Assembly (NCBI RefSeq): GCF_008123965.1
Contig: NZ_VSTH01000078.1
Location: 124,001 to 188,000 of the forward strand
Reading direction: 5' to 3'
Length of the DNA stretch: 64,000 nucleotides
DNA from: Bradyrhizobium hipponense
GTDB taxonomy: Bacteria; Pseudomonadota; Alphaproteobacteria; Rhizobiales; Xanthobacteraceae
In this document: positions 45,030 to 53,813 of the stretch, piece by piece
Layout: each line of letters starts with the position of its first letter
Numbering within the stretch: the stretch's first letter is position 1
The notes under the pieces: generated by a model
Seen by the model: only the letters and a program-made list of their open reading frames with translations
Databases searched by the model: none
What the model was told of the DNA's origin: nothing
Program-made: the position numbers and the translations under genes

Positions 45030-45617
45030 TTACTCCGAGGTGGAGGTTACGAAACGGTCGTAGGCTTCTGCCGGCATGATGGCTTCGAGGTGCCCTTCTT
45101 CGGCCGACCAGAACCGCAGCCGAACGTCTCCAGCCGCATTCCGGCCCATCACGACAACCGCAGTGTCGGTCGGCAGGCGACGAAGTTCGGTATGCCCGTC
45201 CGGAAATGTCCAGGTCAGGTCGAGCTCTCGGTCGAAATGAACTATCGCGTGACCGGTGTTATGGACAGCAAAGCCGCCGATCACCGTGACGGGGATCGAG
45301 ATCAGGGTGAGCACCACCAAACCCCGCCAATGGTAGCGGGCGTGCCGGATTCCCGACCGCATGGTTTCCCCGATCGTACGAGGAAGCCTGATGCGGCGCC
45401 GTGGCAACAAATCTGCGACCGTGCGCTCCAGCATCTCGCGGTCGTAGGGAAGCAACGCCGGATCCTTCAGGCCCGCCAGACGTGCGGTGGGGTCCGGCAA
45501 AGCGCGAAGTTCGGCGAGCTTGGCGACGCTCGCCAGGCGCATCTCGCGGTTCGACGCATCGGCGTCAGCCTTCGCGTCGATGAACCGCTTGCGCAAGGTT
45601 TCCAGGCGCTGGCTCAT
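45030..45617 (-). CDS. membrane protein between ParA-type and coupling-protein genes
   Basis: The 195-residue protein has a coiled-coil-like N-terminus (MSQRLETLRKRFIDAKADAD), one membrane segment (RGLVVLTLISIPVTVIGGFA, about residue 100-118) and a C-terminal extracytoplasmic domain (LDLTWTFPDGHTELRRLPTD, then EEGHLEAIMPAEAYDRFVTS). I do not recognise the family. Its start overlaps the ParA stop (ATGA) and it ends 4 bases before the coupling protein, so all three genes are in one operon. It may help anchor or assemble the coupling protein. Confidence 0.7.
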   Translation of the reverse strand: MSQRLETLRKRFIDAKADADASNREMRLASVAKLAELRALPDPTARLAGLKDPALLPYDREMLERTVADLLPRRRIRLPRTIGETMRSGIRHARYHWRGLVVLTLISIPVTVIGGFAVHNTGHAIVHFDRELDLTWTFPDGHTELRRLPTDTAVVVMGRNAAGDVRLRFWSAEEGHLEAIMPAEAYDRFVTSTSE

Positions 45618-46357
45618 GACGCGAGCCAGGTCGCTGCGGGGCGGACCGCTTCCATCACCGCGAGGCGGAAGGCCTTGAGGTCGCTCACCATGCGCCGTGC
45701 CTCGTTGAAGCCGTACTCCTTCTGGAAGTCGGACGACTTCAACTGCGGGATGGCACAGAGTCCTGTGGCCTGGAGGAAGCCGAGGGTGCGCGGTTCGAAC
45801 TCGAACTTCGGCAGCACCGTGACCTGCGCGCCGTCGGCGACCCGCTTCAGCATCGCGGGGTCGACGTCGCCCCGCAGCTTGTTCTCGACCACGAAGCGAG
45901 CCTTGGCCCAGCGCTTCGAGGATGCCAGGAGCTTGGCGCCGTCGGTCAACGCCGCGGCGTCGGCGGTCACGACCACGACGAGCGCCACTTCGATCTGGGT
46001 GTCCGCGATGCCCGCTACGAACTCGTCGTCGAATGAAGCCAGCAACGACGATGCGGTGTTGGCGCCGACGTCGATGATGGTCGGCAACTCGGCGCCGACC
46101 ATGGCGTTGATCGGCCCATCGAACTCGGCACGAGCGGCCTGGCCGCCGGTACGGTCGATGGAGGCACGGTCGGCACGCACCGGGAAATGCGAAACCCGCT
46201 TCGGACCCTTGGTCTTGCTGTGGTCGTACTCCAGGATGCGGGGCGTGGACTCCAACTCGATGATCGGCGCGTCGGGCACGGCTTCCGCGACCCCACGGGT
46301 GAGCGTGGACTTACCGACACCGCCGGTCTCCTGGGCAACGAGCAAAAGGCGTGGCAT
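45614..46357 (-). CDS. ParA/MinD-type ATPase
   Basis: The 247-residue protein starts MPRLLLVAQETGGVGKSTLT, a deviant Walker A motif (GGVGKST) of the ParA superfamily. Further conserved parts are PTIIDVGANTASSLLASFDD (Walker A' / switch region) and VALVVVVTADAAALTDGAKL, followed by RFVVENKLRGDVDP. In mobile elements such proteins support partition or position the conjugation apparatus. The ParB partner in this window is only a fragment on the other strand. A perfect 13-bp palindrome lies 105 bp upstream. It heads an operon with the membrane protein and TraG. Confidence 0.82.
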   Translation of the reverse strand: MPRLLLVAQETGGVGKSTLTRGVAEAVPDAPIIELESTPRILEYDHSKTKGPKRVSHFPVRADRASIDRTGGQAARAEFDGPINAMVGAELPTIIDVGANTASSLLASFDDEFVAGIADTQIEVALVVVVTADAAALTDGAKLLASSKRWAKARFVVENKLRGDVDPAMLKRVADGAQVTVLPKFEFEPRTLGFLQATGLCAIPQLKSSDFQKEYGFNEARRMVSDLKAFRLAVMEAVRPAATWLAS

Positions 46358-46462
46358 GGGACTACTCCTAAACTGAACACCGACAACCCAGCCGGGCTTG
46401 ACGCGTTGTTGCGTGCTGGCTGGTGGAAGGAGCGGTCGTTAGAGGAAAAGCCGCACTCACGA

Positions 46463-46475
46463 TTTGCAATGCAAA
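46463..46475. promoter_or_regulatory. 13-bp palindrome TTTGCAATGCAAA upstream of the parA operon
   Basis: Identical to the copy upstream of the relaxase gene (29266-29278). It is 105 bp before the ParA-type start and 20 bp after the stop codon of the next gene upstream. Confidence 0.5.
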
Positions 46476-46494
46476 AGTAAAAAGGGAACTGAGA

Positions 46495-46974
46495 CTAGCG
46501 CTTTCGAAGCAGGTGGGCGTGTTTGGCGAGTGCGGTGCGTCGGATCTCGTCCTCGCTGATGGTCTGGTCCGGCACACTCCCGCCGAGCGGCCTACTCATC
46601 TCTGGGCTGAGAGAGACGGTCCTCTTTGCCGTCCGGCCGTCCATTTGAAGGCGCTCGGGCAGCATTTTAGTCCGATCTCGTACGATCGCCTTGCCCTTGA
46701 GCTTCTCTGCGCGAGTTCTGATGTTGTGCATCAACGCAGTCAGCCGCCGACCTGTAAGCGGTTGGCCTTCCCCCTGGGTTACTCCCTGTGCCGCCAGAGC
46801 ACTGGCGATTTCGGTCCAGGTCGCACCGTCCTCACGGCGCAAGCGCTCAAGCTCCTCGAAATTGCTCCGGATGATCTCGGTAGCGCCTGTCTTGATTTTC
46901 CCTATCGGCGAGGCAACGCGATCAGCTTTGAGCCGCTTCACGTCGCCGCGCAGACGTTTGAGATCGATCTTCAT
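46495..46974 (-). CDS. hypothetical protein upstream of the parA operon
   Basis: I choose the ATG at 46972-46974 (MKIDLKRLRGDVKRLKADRV), which gives 159 residues; longer readings from 47055 have poor composition. The protein is basic, with a helical N-terminus, a central part that looks like a small DNA-binding helix-turn-helix (GATWTEIASALAAQGVTQ, LTGRRLTALMHNIRTRAEKL) and a polar C-terminus ending ISEDEIRRTALAKHAHLLRK. It resembles short MobC/TraK-like accessory proteins in layout, but I cannot assign it. Same strand and close to the parA operon. Confidence 0.6.
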   Translation of the reverse strand: MKIDLKRLRGDVKRLKADRVASPIGKIKTGATEIIRSNFEELERLRREDGATWTEIASALAAQGVTQGEGQPLTGRRLTALMHNIRTRAEKLKGKAIVRDRTKMLPERLQMDGRTAKRTVSLSPEMSRPLGGSVPDQTISEDEIRRTALAKHAHLLRKR

Positions 46975-47709
46975 AATGCCAATACGTAACCGACCGGAAG
47001 TTAACGGCGCCACCCGGGAACGCGCGGGGCCACACGTAGGCCAAGGCAGAGCCAATCAAATACCAACGGAATCGCGCAAATTTGAATCACCCCGGCTCCG
47101 AACTCACGGTGAGAGCAAAGGCGCGACGGATCCCGAAGGAAAAGCAGTCGTCCGGACCTAACGAAATCGGCCGTCCCGTCGACGGGGTGGGACGACGGAC
47201 GTTGGGCAATCCGAGCAGGCCAAGCCCGGGGCGCGGCTCCTGCAAAGCGGAACGGGAGATCGACGCCACCCGTTTCCGTGCCAAGCTATCTCGCCTTGGC
47301 TTCCTCAAAGGCTCAGAGACTAAAATTCACGGCCGGCGCGAACTCCCCCGATCCATCCGATCGAGCAGCTCTCGCCTGGTAGTCGGACCATGCATGGCCA
47401 CCGTGGTCCTCAGAGGGGCCATAAAGTACCGCACAAGAACCACAGCAAGTACCACACAAAAGACCAGTCAGTTCTTTTGCACACCTGTGCATCCCCGGTG
47501 CGCGCCGTGGAATCCCTGATCACTCGCGGTCGATCACCCTGCGGCCGCGTCGGGTTTGCAGGAGGTAGGTTTCCACGCGACTGCTCTGGGCCTGCGACAG
47601 TGGGGAGCCAGACCGGCTTTTCGAGGGGCCGTTTTCGCATAGACCAAAGCCACCGTGGACTACAGACTAGAGTGGCTGTCTAGCGAGTTCTAACGGGCAG
47701 GAGACCATC
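46975..47709. other. long gene-poor stretch at the right end of the mobile-element region
   Basis: About 735 bp with no supported gene. Short frames here are Arg-, Ser- and Thr-rich shadows. The region probably holds the boundary between the ICE-like module and the chromosomal region that follows. Confidence 0.4.
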
Positions 47710-48024
47710 ATGCCTATTTCGATATCGATGATGATTTTAAGTTCGCAATTGGTCGTCACCGTAGCCGATAACGTACCGAAATTCGACATTGCCCGCAGTT
47801 GCAAGCTCGACGTGGCGGCTACGGCCGGGCTCACCGTCGATCAGTCGCTTAAGAGCTGCATCAATGATGAGCAAAAGGCACGACAACAGCTTGGCGCCCT
47901 TTGGTCAAAAATGTCGGCGCCGCAAAAGGCTAGCTGCACCGCCCAGGAGGCCGTTGGTGGCACGCCAAGCTACGTCAGCTTGCTGACATGTCTCCAGATG
48001 GATCAGTGGGCTCGCAAGCCCTGA
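47710..48024 (+). CDS. small conserved exported protein of Bradyrhizobium type
   Basis: The ATG at 47710 follows CAGGAGACC. The 104-residue protein has a short hydrophobic start (ISISMMILSSQLVVTVAD) and a conserved body: FDIARSCKLDVAATAGLTVD, SLKSCINDEQKARQQLGALW and SCTAQEAVGGTPSYVSLLTC. Four Cys residues are spaced for two disulfides, which fits a periplasmic protein. I know this family from many Bradyrhizobium genomes. Function is unknown. Confidence 0.75.
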   Translation: MPISISMMILSSQLVVTVADNVPKFDIARSCKLDVAATAGLTVDQSLKSCINDEQKARQQLGALWSKMSAPQKASCTAQEAVGGTPSYVSLLTCLQMDQWARKP

Positions 48025-48340
48025 TGTATTTTCAAGCTATGGCTTGCAAGCGCGGCGATCACAAGGGCCGTCACCGCGATACTGCCGATCACTGCCCAGA
48101 AGACTGCCCGGTTCAGCATGGCCGCACGCCGCATCAGGCGCGGAAGATCCACCTTTAGCCGGGACCTGACCGTGTCTTTGTCGGCGATACCGTTCAGGAG
48201 GATTGCTCCATCGACGATCCTGTTCAGGCGGGAATCAGGACAGCAATGAAGGCGGCCAGCGCTCCCAGAAGGAATGCTGGCGCCGCCTACTGGGAGATGA
48301 CGTGCGATGGCTGGCTGACAGTTGGCGTATCTAGAGACAT
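48003..48340 (-). pseudogene. DUF2721 small membrane protein, frameshifted
   Basis: Reading on the reverse strand, the frame from the ATG at 48338-48340 gives MSLDTPTVSQPSHVISQ, a TAG stop, then AAPAFLLGALAAFIAVLIP. After a one-base shift the second frame gives RLNRIVDGAILLNGIADKDT, LKVDLPRLMRRAAMLNRAVF and VIGSIAVTALVIAALASHSL. Together this is the DUF2721 family (two membrane spans around RLxRIVDR and a basic helix). A stop and a frameshift show that it is decayed. Its end overlaps the preceding small gene by about 20 bases. Confidence 0.65.
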
Positions 48341-48380
48341 TGCACTCCGTTTGTTGCCTGCGCCAGCGACTATCTCTGTG

Positions 48381-49823
48381 CTATGAAACTCGCTTTATGC
48401 CGGGCGGCTGCCAAGTCCCTTCGCCCGCCGGCAGGATGGAAGGCGGCGTAGGCTTCGGCCAATACAGGCGCATCACGAGATAGATTTTGTCATCCGGCGC
48501 CGGAAGCCAATTTGATTCCTTGTCCGCACCGGGATTCTCTTTTTGAATAAGCAGCGTCAGCGAGCCGTCTGGGTCCGTTTTCATCCCTGACAACATTGGG
48601 GAGTTGATGAGGTAGCGATTGATGGGGTTCTTGACCAGGAGTTGGCTCTTGCCGTCGTACATCGTAACGGACCAAAACGCATTCACTGGCGGCAACTGGC
48701 CGGGTGCGAAGGTGATGGTGTATTTGTGCCTGCTGCCGTCGAGCAACTCACCGGTGGCGTCCTTTCGGGTATAGGGGTACATCGCTTCTACGGCATCATT
48801 GCCATAGATGCCGCCCTTGGCGGCACCGGCCCGCATCGCCCAATCGCCGTTGTAGAAGGCCTCATCGCCAAAGAACGAGCCAACGTTCCAGCCGTTAATG
48901 TCTTTGTTTCCGCTGGCCAGCCATTTGTCGACCTTGTCGTCACCCTGCTTCATGCCCACCAGGATTTCGGCCTTGTGTTCGAGCGATAGATCCTTGAACG
49001 CGAAGGTCTTGCCGGGACCAATGCCAATTCTCGCAAGTTTCGCGCGGATCGCCTTGTCCCTTGGCGTCTCGGGGACGAATTGCAGGGCCGCGTCGAGATA
49101 CTGGAAGAAGTTGTCCTTGATCCCGGCAGTGGTGGCAGGAAGGAACTCGATCTTTGGCGCGGCGGCCGGGGCCGGACGCTTAAGAAAGCCAGAAAGCGGC
49201 TGCGCCTTGTAGCCGGCCTGGATTTTCTCGACGTTCGGCATGTCGCCTGCGTTGAAGAGTTGAGTGCGGATAACCGCGAGGGAGAACGGCGTCGTCGATC
49301 GAAAGACCTTTTTGATCCCGGTGGGCGTTTCACCCTTCCAGTCGGGGGCTACCACCAGATAGTCGCCCGGCTCCGTCCCCGTGGCGCGCGTGCCGATGTA
49401 GCCATAATTGTAGGTATTGCCGTCGACGAGCATAACCGCGTAGTAGCGGTCCCTTTCGATCGCCGGCACCGAGATCACCATCGGTTCAGCACGCAAATCC
49501 AGCCAGAGCACCGAGTAAGGGGTGTCGCTGTTCGGCGTGATGACCGCCGTATCCTCTGGCGTGGCGACGTGGTGCAGATTTTTGATTTCGTTGAACGGCG
49601 CCTTGAATTGCCCCGAATTCTTGTCCACGGCATACTCTTGCATGACCGCATAATTCATCACGAGCGGCAAGCCGTAGATGAAGCCTTCTTCGGCGATGTC
49701 CTTGGCCTCGAACAGGCTGGGCCATTCGGCTTTGTTCTGCGCACTCGCGGGGGGAGCCTTCGCCGTCGTAGTGATGATTACGGCCACCGCAGCGGAGCGA
49801 AGCAGATCGCGTTTCGTCAACAT
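48381..49823 (-). CDS. exported DUF1254/DUF1214 protein
   Basis: The 480-residue protein starts with a signal peptide containing a Tat-like start (MLTKRDLLRSAAVAVIITTT, cleavage near ASAQNK). The DUF1254 domain has EEGFIYGLPLVMNYAVMQEY and VITPNSDTPYSVLWLDLRAE, and the DUF1214 domain has WAMRAGAAKGGIYGNDAVEA, PVNAFWSVTMYDGKSQLLVK and NRYLINSPMLSGMKTDPDGS. These periplasmic proteins are common in rhizobia and often lie near transport or degradation genes, but no reaction is known. An operator-like sequence at 49908-49926 lies 84 bp upstream; it is shared with five other promoters in this region. Confidence 0.9.
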   Translation of the reverse strand: MLTKRDLLRSAAVAVIITTTAKAPPASAQNKAEWPSLFEAKDIAEEGFIYGLPLVMNYAVMQEYAVDKNSGQFKAPFNEIKNLHHVATPEDTAVITPNSDTPYSVLWLDLRAEPMVISVPAIERDRYYAVMLVDGNTYNYGYIGTRATGTEPGDYLVVAPDWKGETPTGIKKVFRSTTPFSLAVIRTQLFNAGDMPNVEKIQAGYKAQPLSGFLKRPAPAAAPKIEFLPATTAGIKDNFFQYLDAALQFVPETPRDKAIRAKLARIGIGPGKTFAFKDLSLEHKAEILVGMKQGDDKVDKWLASGNKDINGWNVGSFFGDEAFYNGDWAMRAGAAKGGIYGNDAVEAMYPYTRKDATGELLDGSRHKYTITFAPGQLPPVNAFWSVTMYDGKSQLLVKNPINRYLINSPMLSGMKTDPDGSLTLLIQKENPGADKESNWLPAPDDKIYLVMRLYWPKPTPPSILPAGEGTWQPPGIKRVS

Positions 49824-49907
49824 GTGAACATCTCCTCAATTGTGTTCTGGGCTGCTGTGCCAGCGCGAGAACCAGACGCACGAAACCTACGCGTGCGCTG
49901 CCGGGAC

Positions 49908-49926
49908 CGACTATGCAAAAACGGAC
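49908..49926 (-). promoter_or_regulatory. shared operator, copy 1 (DUF1254 gene)
   Basis: On the reverse strand, in the direction of transcription, the sequence reads GTCCGTTTTTGCATAGTCG. It ends 84 bp before the start codon of the DUF1254 gene. Confidence 0.7.
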
Positions 49927-50108
49927 ACCCGAGAATGCTGGACCGATGATTTTCGGACGGTGATTGTCGGAAGCGCAATTGCCGCCGTTGTGGCGGGTGT
50001 TTTCTCATCGCCAATTTGTCGAACCAGAATTCTGCTTGCCGCACGATCGTCCGACGACGAAGCCGCAGTTGCTCATCTCGGCGATCTCGGCGCGTCAACG
50101 CTTTTGCA

Positions 50109-50892
50109 TCAGAGCGGCGTTAGTGCAATGCGCAGGGGTACGCTGGAGATTTGCATCAACCCCGCAAACGGCTGACCCAGCTCTAGGACAAGATAAATCG
50201 CGCCCGCGGCTGACAGCGCAAAAACGAACAGCGAACCAAAAACGGTTGTGTTGGGCTTGGCGAACAGACCAAAGCTTCCAAAGATGATGGTGAGCCAGAA
50301 AATCAACACCACCAGGAACGGCATAGGGATCGAGTTGTTCGTCTGCGCGAACAGCAGCAAGCGCGTTTGCGCAATGTCAGTAGCGATTTGTATTGCCCTG
50401 GACTGCAGGGAGCGCTGCCAATCATTCGGTGGTGAAAGTTGCTGAAGTTTCACAAAGAATGCGTCGCTCGAGGGGCTCGCCTCGAACGGACGAGCCTTAG
50501 TAGCATCTGGCCTCTTCTCGCGCCACATTCGATCGGCTAAAGCAGCGACGCCGCGCCGTAACAGGTTGCGTACTTCGTTAGTCTCTGATCCGTACTCCGC
50601 CAGAAGATTGTCGAGCAGGACAATATTGCTTGTCATCTGCGTAACTTGAGTGCTCTGCGTGTCGTAGGAACTCTTCGCCGAGGCGATCAGGAGGCCTAGA
50701 ACAAGCGCGGCGATCGTCCCGATGAGGCCTGTACCCAGCCTGACAACATCCTTGTCATCTGCACTCAGGTGATGTCCTGGAAGGAACATACCGAGCAGGG
50801 CTGCTCAGGTGATGTCCTGGAAGGAACATACCGAGCAGGGCTCCGCCGGAGATGCATGCAAACGTGATGCAAGACAATGTGATTGCATTCAT
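50109..50892 (-). pseudogene. DUF4239 (bestrophin-like) membrane protein broken by a 40-bp tandem duplication
   Basis: The natural start is the ATG at 50890-50892: MNAITLSCITFACISGGALL then GMFLPGHHLS. Directly after it the 40-bp sequence from 50764 is repeated at 50804, which shifts the frame and gives a stop soon after. An internal ATG at 50787-50789 (MFLPGHHLSADDKDVVRLGT) reopens the correct frame, so a protein of 226 residues without the first membrane segment could still be made. The rest is DUF4239: TGLIGTIAALVLGLLIASAK, VLLDNLLAEYGSETNEVRNL, two membrane segments near the C-terminus (FLVVLIFWLTIIFGSFGLFA, AGAIYLVLELGQPFAGLMQI). Confidence 0.8.
50764..50843 (+). repeat. tandem duplication of 40 bp
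   Basis: The unit begins CTCAGGTGATGTCCTGGAAG and contains AACATACCGAGCAGGG. The two copies (50764-50803 and 50804-50843) differ at most at the last base. As 40 is not a multiple of 3, the DUF4239 reading frame is broken. Confidence 0.9.
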
Positions 50893-51029
50893 GGTTCACC
50901 CTTGTCTCGACACGACAGCGGCAATCGCTGCAATGCCGGGATCATCGAATGTTTCATGACGGCTCTTCCTTGGGCGGCTATTGCGTGGTTCCGTCAGTTC
51001 AGCGTCGTGAGCGACTTAGCGCGTGTCGC

Positions 51030-52358
51030 CTAGGCCGCGGAGGCAACCACGGGTCTCTTCGCGATCAACGTGCGTCGGTCGTGAATCAGGCTCTCCAGCC
51101 GGTGGGCTGCCACGTTCAATGTGGCATCATCCACGGCGCTGTCGTCTCCACCAGCTGATTTAGTGCGTTCCGCCTTTAGAATGCCGTCGATTTCTTCTTC
51201 GATGTCCGACAGCTCAGCCTCGGTATCGACTTTCCGAATTCGGCGCGCTAGGGCATAGAGAGAATCGAGCGGGCCTTCGGGTGCACGGTTGCCGACGCCC
51301 AGGAATTTCCACGCCGCCGCAAGCATGGTGGCGGCACCTCCGAGCACCATCGGCGTCAGATAGATCCAGTTGCCGTATTCATCCATGAAGCTCTGCGTAG
51401 TGCTGTTGTAAACGGCCGCCGCTCCTGGGTGCAGCGGTAGGTAGGCATCCTGGTCCGTGCTGGGCGCGGTGATCTGCGCGAAAATCGGCTGCTCGCGCAG
51501 AAGGTCCCTGCGCGCGCTCATGATCGCCTGCGTGAGGCTGGTTACCAGGTCGGTGCCGAGCTTCTTTTGCGCAACGAGGTATAGTGAGGTCCTTAATGTT
51601 GTCAGATCGTCTTCCGGGACCGGCGGCGAACCCCGCAGCGTGCCCTTCGGGACGTCGAAACTCTCAAAGGCGCGTTCGGTCCCTGCAATTGCCTCGGCAG
51701 ATTCGATTGGGATCAACGCCGGAACCTTTTTGTGATCCAGTTGAAAAAATCCGCGAACGAGCGAGAGATATCTATCGGCTAGCGGGATCGCGACAAGCAG
51801 GGCATTGACCTGTTTTGACTGAATGGCTTGCCGGACATCCGTCAACCCAATGTACTTGAACGCAACTTTTGCGCTCGCCAGATCATATTCCTTGGTCAAC
51901 ACATCGACAATTTTGGCGTTCGCTGCTCCGCCGACAACACCGATCGTGCGTCCCTTCAGGTTTTCAATGCTGTCTATGGAGGATCCCGGGGGCGCGATGA
52001 TCAGTACCACCATGTGGCTAACGACGACGACGGCTTGCGCCTGCGACAAGTCGCCGACATCGCCGCGAACCACGGCGAGATCGACCTTACCGGCGGAAAA
52101 AGCGTTAGCGGCCTCGAGCGCCGTGCCGCTGTCGATGACCTTGAGTCGCACCGGCGCGTTCCTTGAAACGAGCTCGCCTGCTATCCCTGACATTGCCTTC
52201 GCTGCCTCGCCGTCGATCGAGCCGGCCGCCACGGTCAGCGTTACCGGATGAGTGTAGTACCGATAGGCAAGGAGACCCGCGCCCGCCGCAAAGACGATGA
52301 CGCCGACAAGGAGGAAAAGGCGAAGCCAGAGCGGCAATTTTGCCGACATTATGCTCAT
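51030..52358 (-). CDS. TAXI-family solute-binding protein with membrane anchors
   Basis: I choose the ATG at 52356-52358 (MSIMSAKLPLWLRLFLLVGV; the second Met is also possible), because a longer frame from 52478 would run through the operator sequence. The 442-residue protein has an N-terminal membrane segment, a TAXI-type binding domain (LTVAAGSIDGEAAKAMSGIA, DLAVVRGDVGDLSQAQAVVV, LKGRTIGVVGGAANAKIVDV) and a C-terminal membrane segment (YLTPMVLGGAATMLAAAWKF) followed by a helical cytoplasmic tail. No TRAP permease genes are next to it. The tail and anchor suggest a sensor-like role in place of transport. Confidence 0.88.
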   Translation of the reverse strand: MSIMSAKLPLWLRLFLLVGVIVFAAGAGLLAYRYYTHPVTLTVAAGSIDGEAAKAMSGIAGELVSRNAPVRLKVIDSGTALEAANAFSAGKVDLAVVRGDVGDLSQAQAVVVVSHMVVLIIAPPGSSIDSIENLKGRTIGVVGGAANAKIVDVLTKEYDLASAKVAFKYIGLTDVRQAIQSKQVNALLVAIPLADRYLSLVRGFFQLDHKKVPALIPIESAEAIAGTERAFESFDVPKGTLRGSPPVPEDDLTTLRTSLYLVAQKKLGTDLVTSLTQAIMSARRDLLREQPIFAQITAPSTDQDAYLPLHPGAAAVYNSTTQSFMDEYGNWIYLTPMVLGGAATMLAAAWKFLGVGNRAPEGPLDSLYALARRIRKVDTEAELSDIEEEIDGILKAERTKSAGGDDSAVDDATLNVAAHRLESLIHDRRTLIAKRPVVASAA

Positions 52359-52419
52359 TGCTCTCAACGCTCCGCCGATCAGATCCGCCGCGGGCAAGCT
52401 TACGCGCGCAGCCTGCGGT

Positions 52420-52438
52420 CGACTATGCAAAATCGGAC
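52420..52438 (-). promoter_or_regulatory. shared operator, copy 2 (TAXI gene)
   Basis: In transcription direction it reads GTCCGATTTTGCATAGTCG, ending 61 bp before the chosen start codon. Its position decides against the longer reading of the TAXI gene. Confidence 0.7.
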
Positions 52439-52590
52439 AATTCGAGCGTACCGGCTGCGGCCGAACGCTGCTTCGCAAGCTGTCGGTCTGCGAGGATTGA
52501 GATCAATAGTTGTCAATGAAGTCCGGATTGCCGCGATGTGAGCCTATCCCGCTGTGACTGTAGATGACGGCGATCCGACTCGGATCGCTA

Positions 52591-53658
52591 CTATTTCGTC
52601 ACCATTCGCCGTGTCGGCGCCACGGTGCTCACAGGCGCCATGGGCGAGATCGAGAACGTCAGCCAGGTGTTCCAACCCGCGGGTCGATTCTCCGCTGCGA
52701 ATTCGCCATATCCCTTCAGATTGAGGTATCCCTGCATGTCTCCAACCGGGAATAGATATCCGATCTGTGGGCCAATTCCGACGACGCGAGAGCGGAAGCC
52801 GCCGAGGATAGGATGCTGGCCGGAATCGTCAGTGATCTGTTGATACGCATATCCGACAAGGCCGACAAAGATCTGCTTCGAGAGAAACTGGGAAGCACCC
52901 CAATCGACGTGGAAATCGATCCCGTTCTGGTATTGGGTGTCCTGATTCTTGAAATTGTAGGTCAATCCGCCGACCGCCGAAAATTCGTGGCCGGTAGCCG
53001 GATTGAAATACGTGTAGCCGCCGCCGCCGTCGATGGCGCCGTGACCAATGCCGAGATTGGAGAGGCGGCTGGGATCGTAAGCCCCGACCGGAATGTCTCC
53101 GGTCACATATGTCATGAAATTATGCACGCCGGCGTTCCATTTAAGTGTCGCCTGCGGATACAGATCTCCGACTGATGTGACCGAATCTGAGATGCTTCCT
53201 GTCCGGGTTGTAACGAGCGGACCGAATGCTGTGGTGAGAGTCCCGTCCAGGCTGGTGCTGGCTCGGCCGAATAGGCCGGTGACGCCGATCGCCAGTTGCC
53301 CACCCAGCACCGGCGTCGCGAATGTGTAGGTGGGGTTGAGCAGCACCAGGTCGGCCTGCGCATTCAGATGTAGATTCAAATTGACGTTCACCGCAGCGGG
53401 AAATCTGCCGATCTGGATCTCCCTAGCCGCCGCTGCGGTACCAAACGCCGATACGGAGGTGTGATAGTAGACCTCCGCCATGGACCATCCGGGCACCTGG
53501 GGCGTCGCCGCCAGGCTGCTGAACCGGCCGGGGAGCCAGTATGATACGCCACTCTCGTCGGCGGACGCAGGTGCGGACAGGGACAGCAGCAAGGCCAGGC
53601 CGATGCCGCAGTGCGTGAGCCAACGGCGCGGATTTTGCTCGAATGTGCGGTGCGTCAT
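52591..53658 (-). CDS. outer-membrane MetA-type (phenol-degradation family) porin-like protein
   Basis: The 355-residue protein has a signal peptide (GIGLALLLSLSAPASADE) and a beta-barrel-like body with alternating hydrophobic strands and many Gly and aromatic residues: PGWSMAEVYYHTSVSAFGTA, NLNLHLNAQADLVLLNPTYT, DLYPQATLKWNAGVHNFMTY and HPILGGFRSRVVGIGPQIGY. This is the MetA-pathway / SphA-like transporter family, probably involved in uptake of aromatic or hydrophobic compounds. Operator copy 3 lies 74 bp upstream. The AraC regulator gene starts about 620 bp further upstream on the same strand. Confidence 0.85.
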   Translation of the reverse strand: MTHRTFEQNPRRWLTHCGIGLALLLSLSAPASADESGVSYWLPGRFSSLAATPQVPGWSMAEVYYHTSVSAFGTAAAAREIQIGRFPAAVNVNLNLHLNAQADLVLLNPTYTFATPVLGGQLAIGVTGLFGRASTSLDGTLTTAFGPLVTTRTGSISDSVTSVGDLYPQATLKWNAGVHNFMTYVTGDIPVGAYDPSRLSNLGIGHGAIDGGGGYTYFNPATGHEFSAVGGLTYNFKNQDTQYQNGIDFHVDWGASQFLSKQIFVGLVGYAYQQITDDSGQHPILGGFRSRVVGIGPQIGYLFPVGDMQGYLNLKGYGEFAAENRPAGWNTWLTFSISPMAPVSTVAPTRRMVTK

Positions 53659-53732
53659 TTGTCGGCCCCGTGTTTGAAAATCGGTCCATCAACGTTAGAT
53701 TGCCATAAAATGATTGGCTTGCTGCCAGCCAT

Positions 53733-53750
53733 CGCTATGCAAAAACGGCC
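53733..53750 (-). promoter_or_regulatory. shared operator, copy 3 (MetA-type gene)
   Basis: In transcription direction it reads GGCCGTTTTTGCATAGCG, ending 74 bp before the start codon. Preceding bases (GAATTCTCAGTGGC) resemble those before copy 1. Confidence 0.65.
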
Positions 53751-53813
53751 GCCACTGAGAATTCGCCGCGGCTGTTGCAGCAAGGTCACCCCGGCAATCG
53801 AGGACCATTCACC

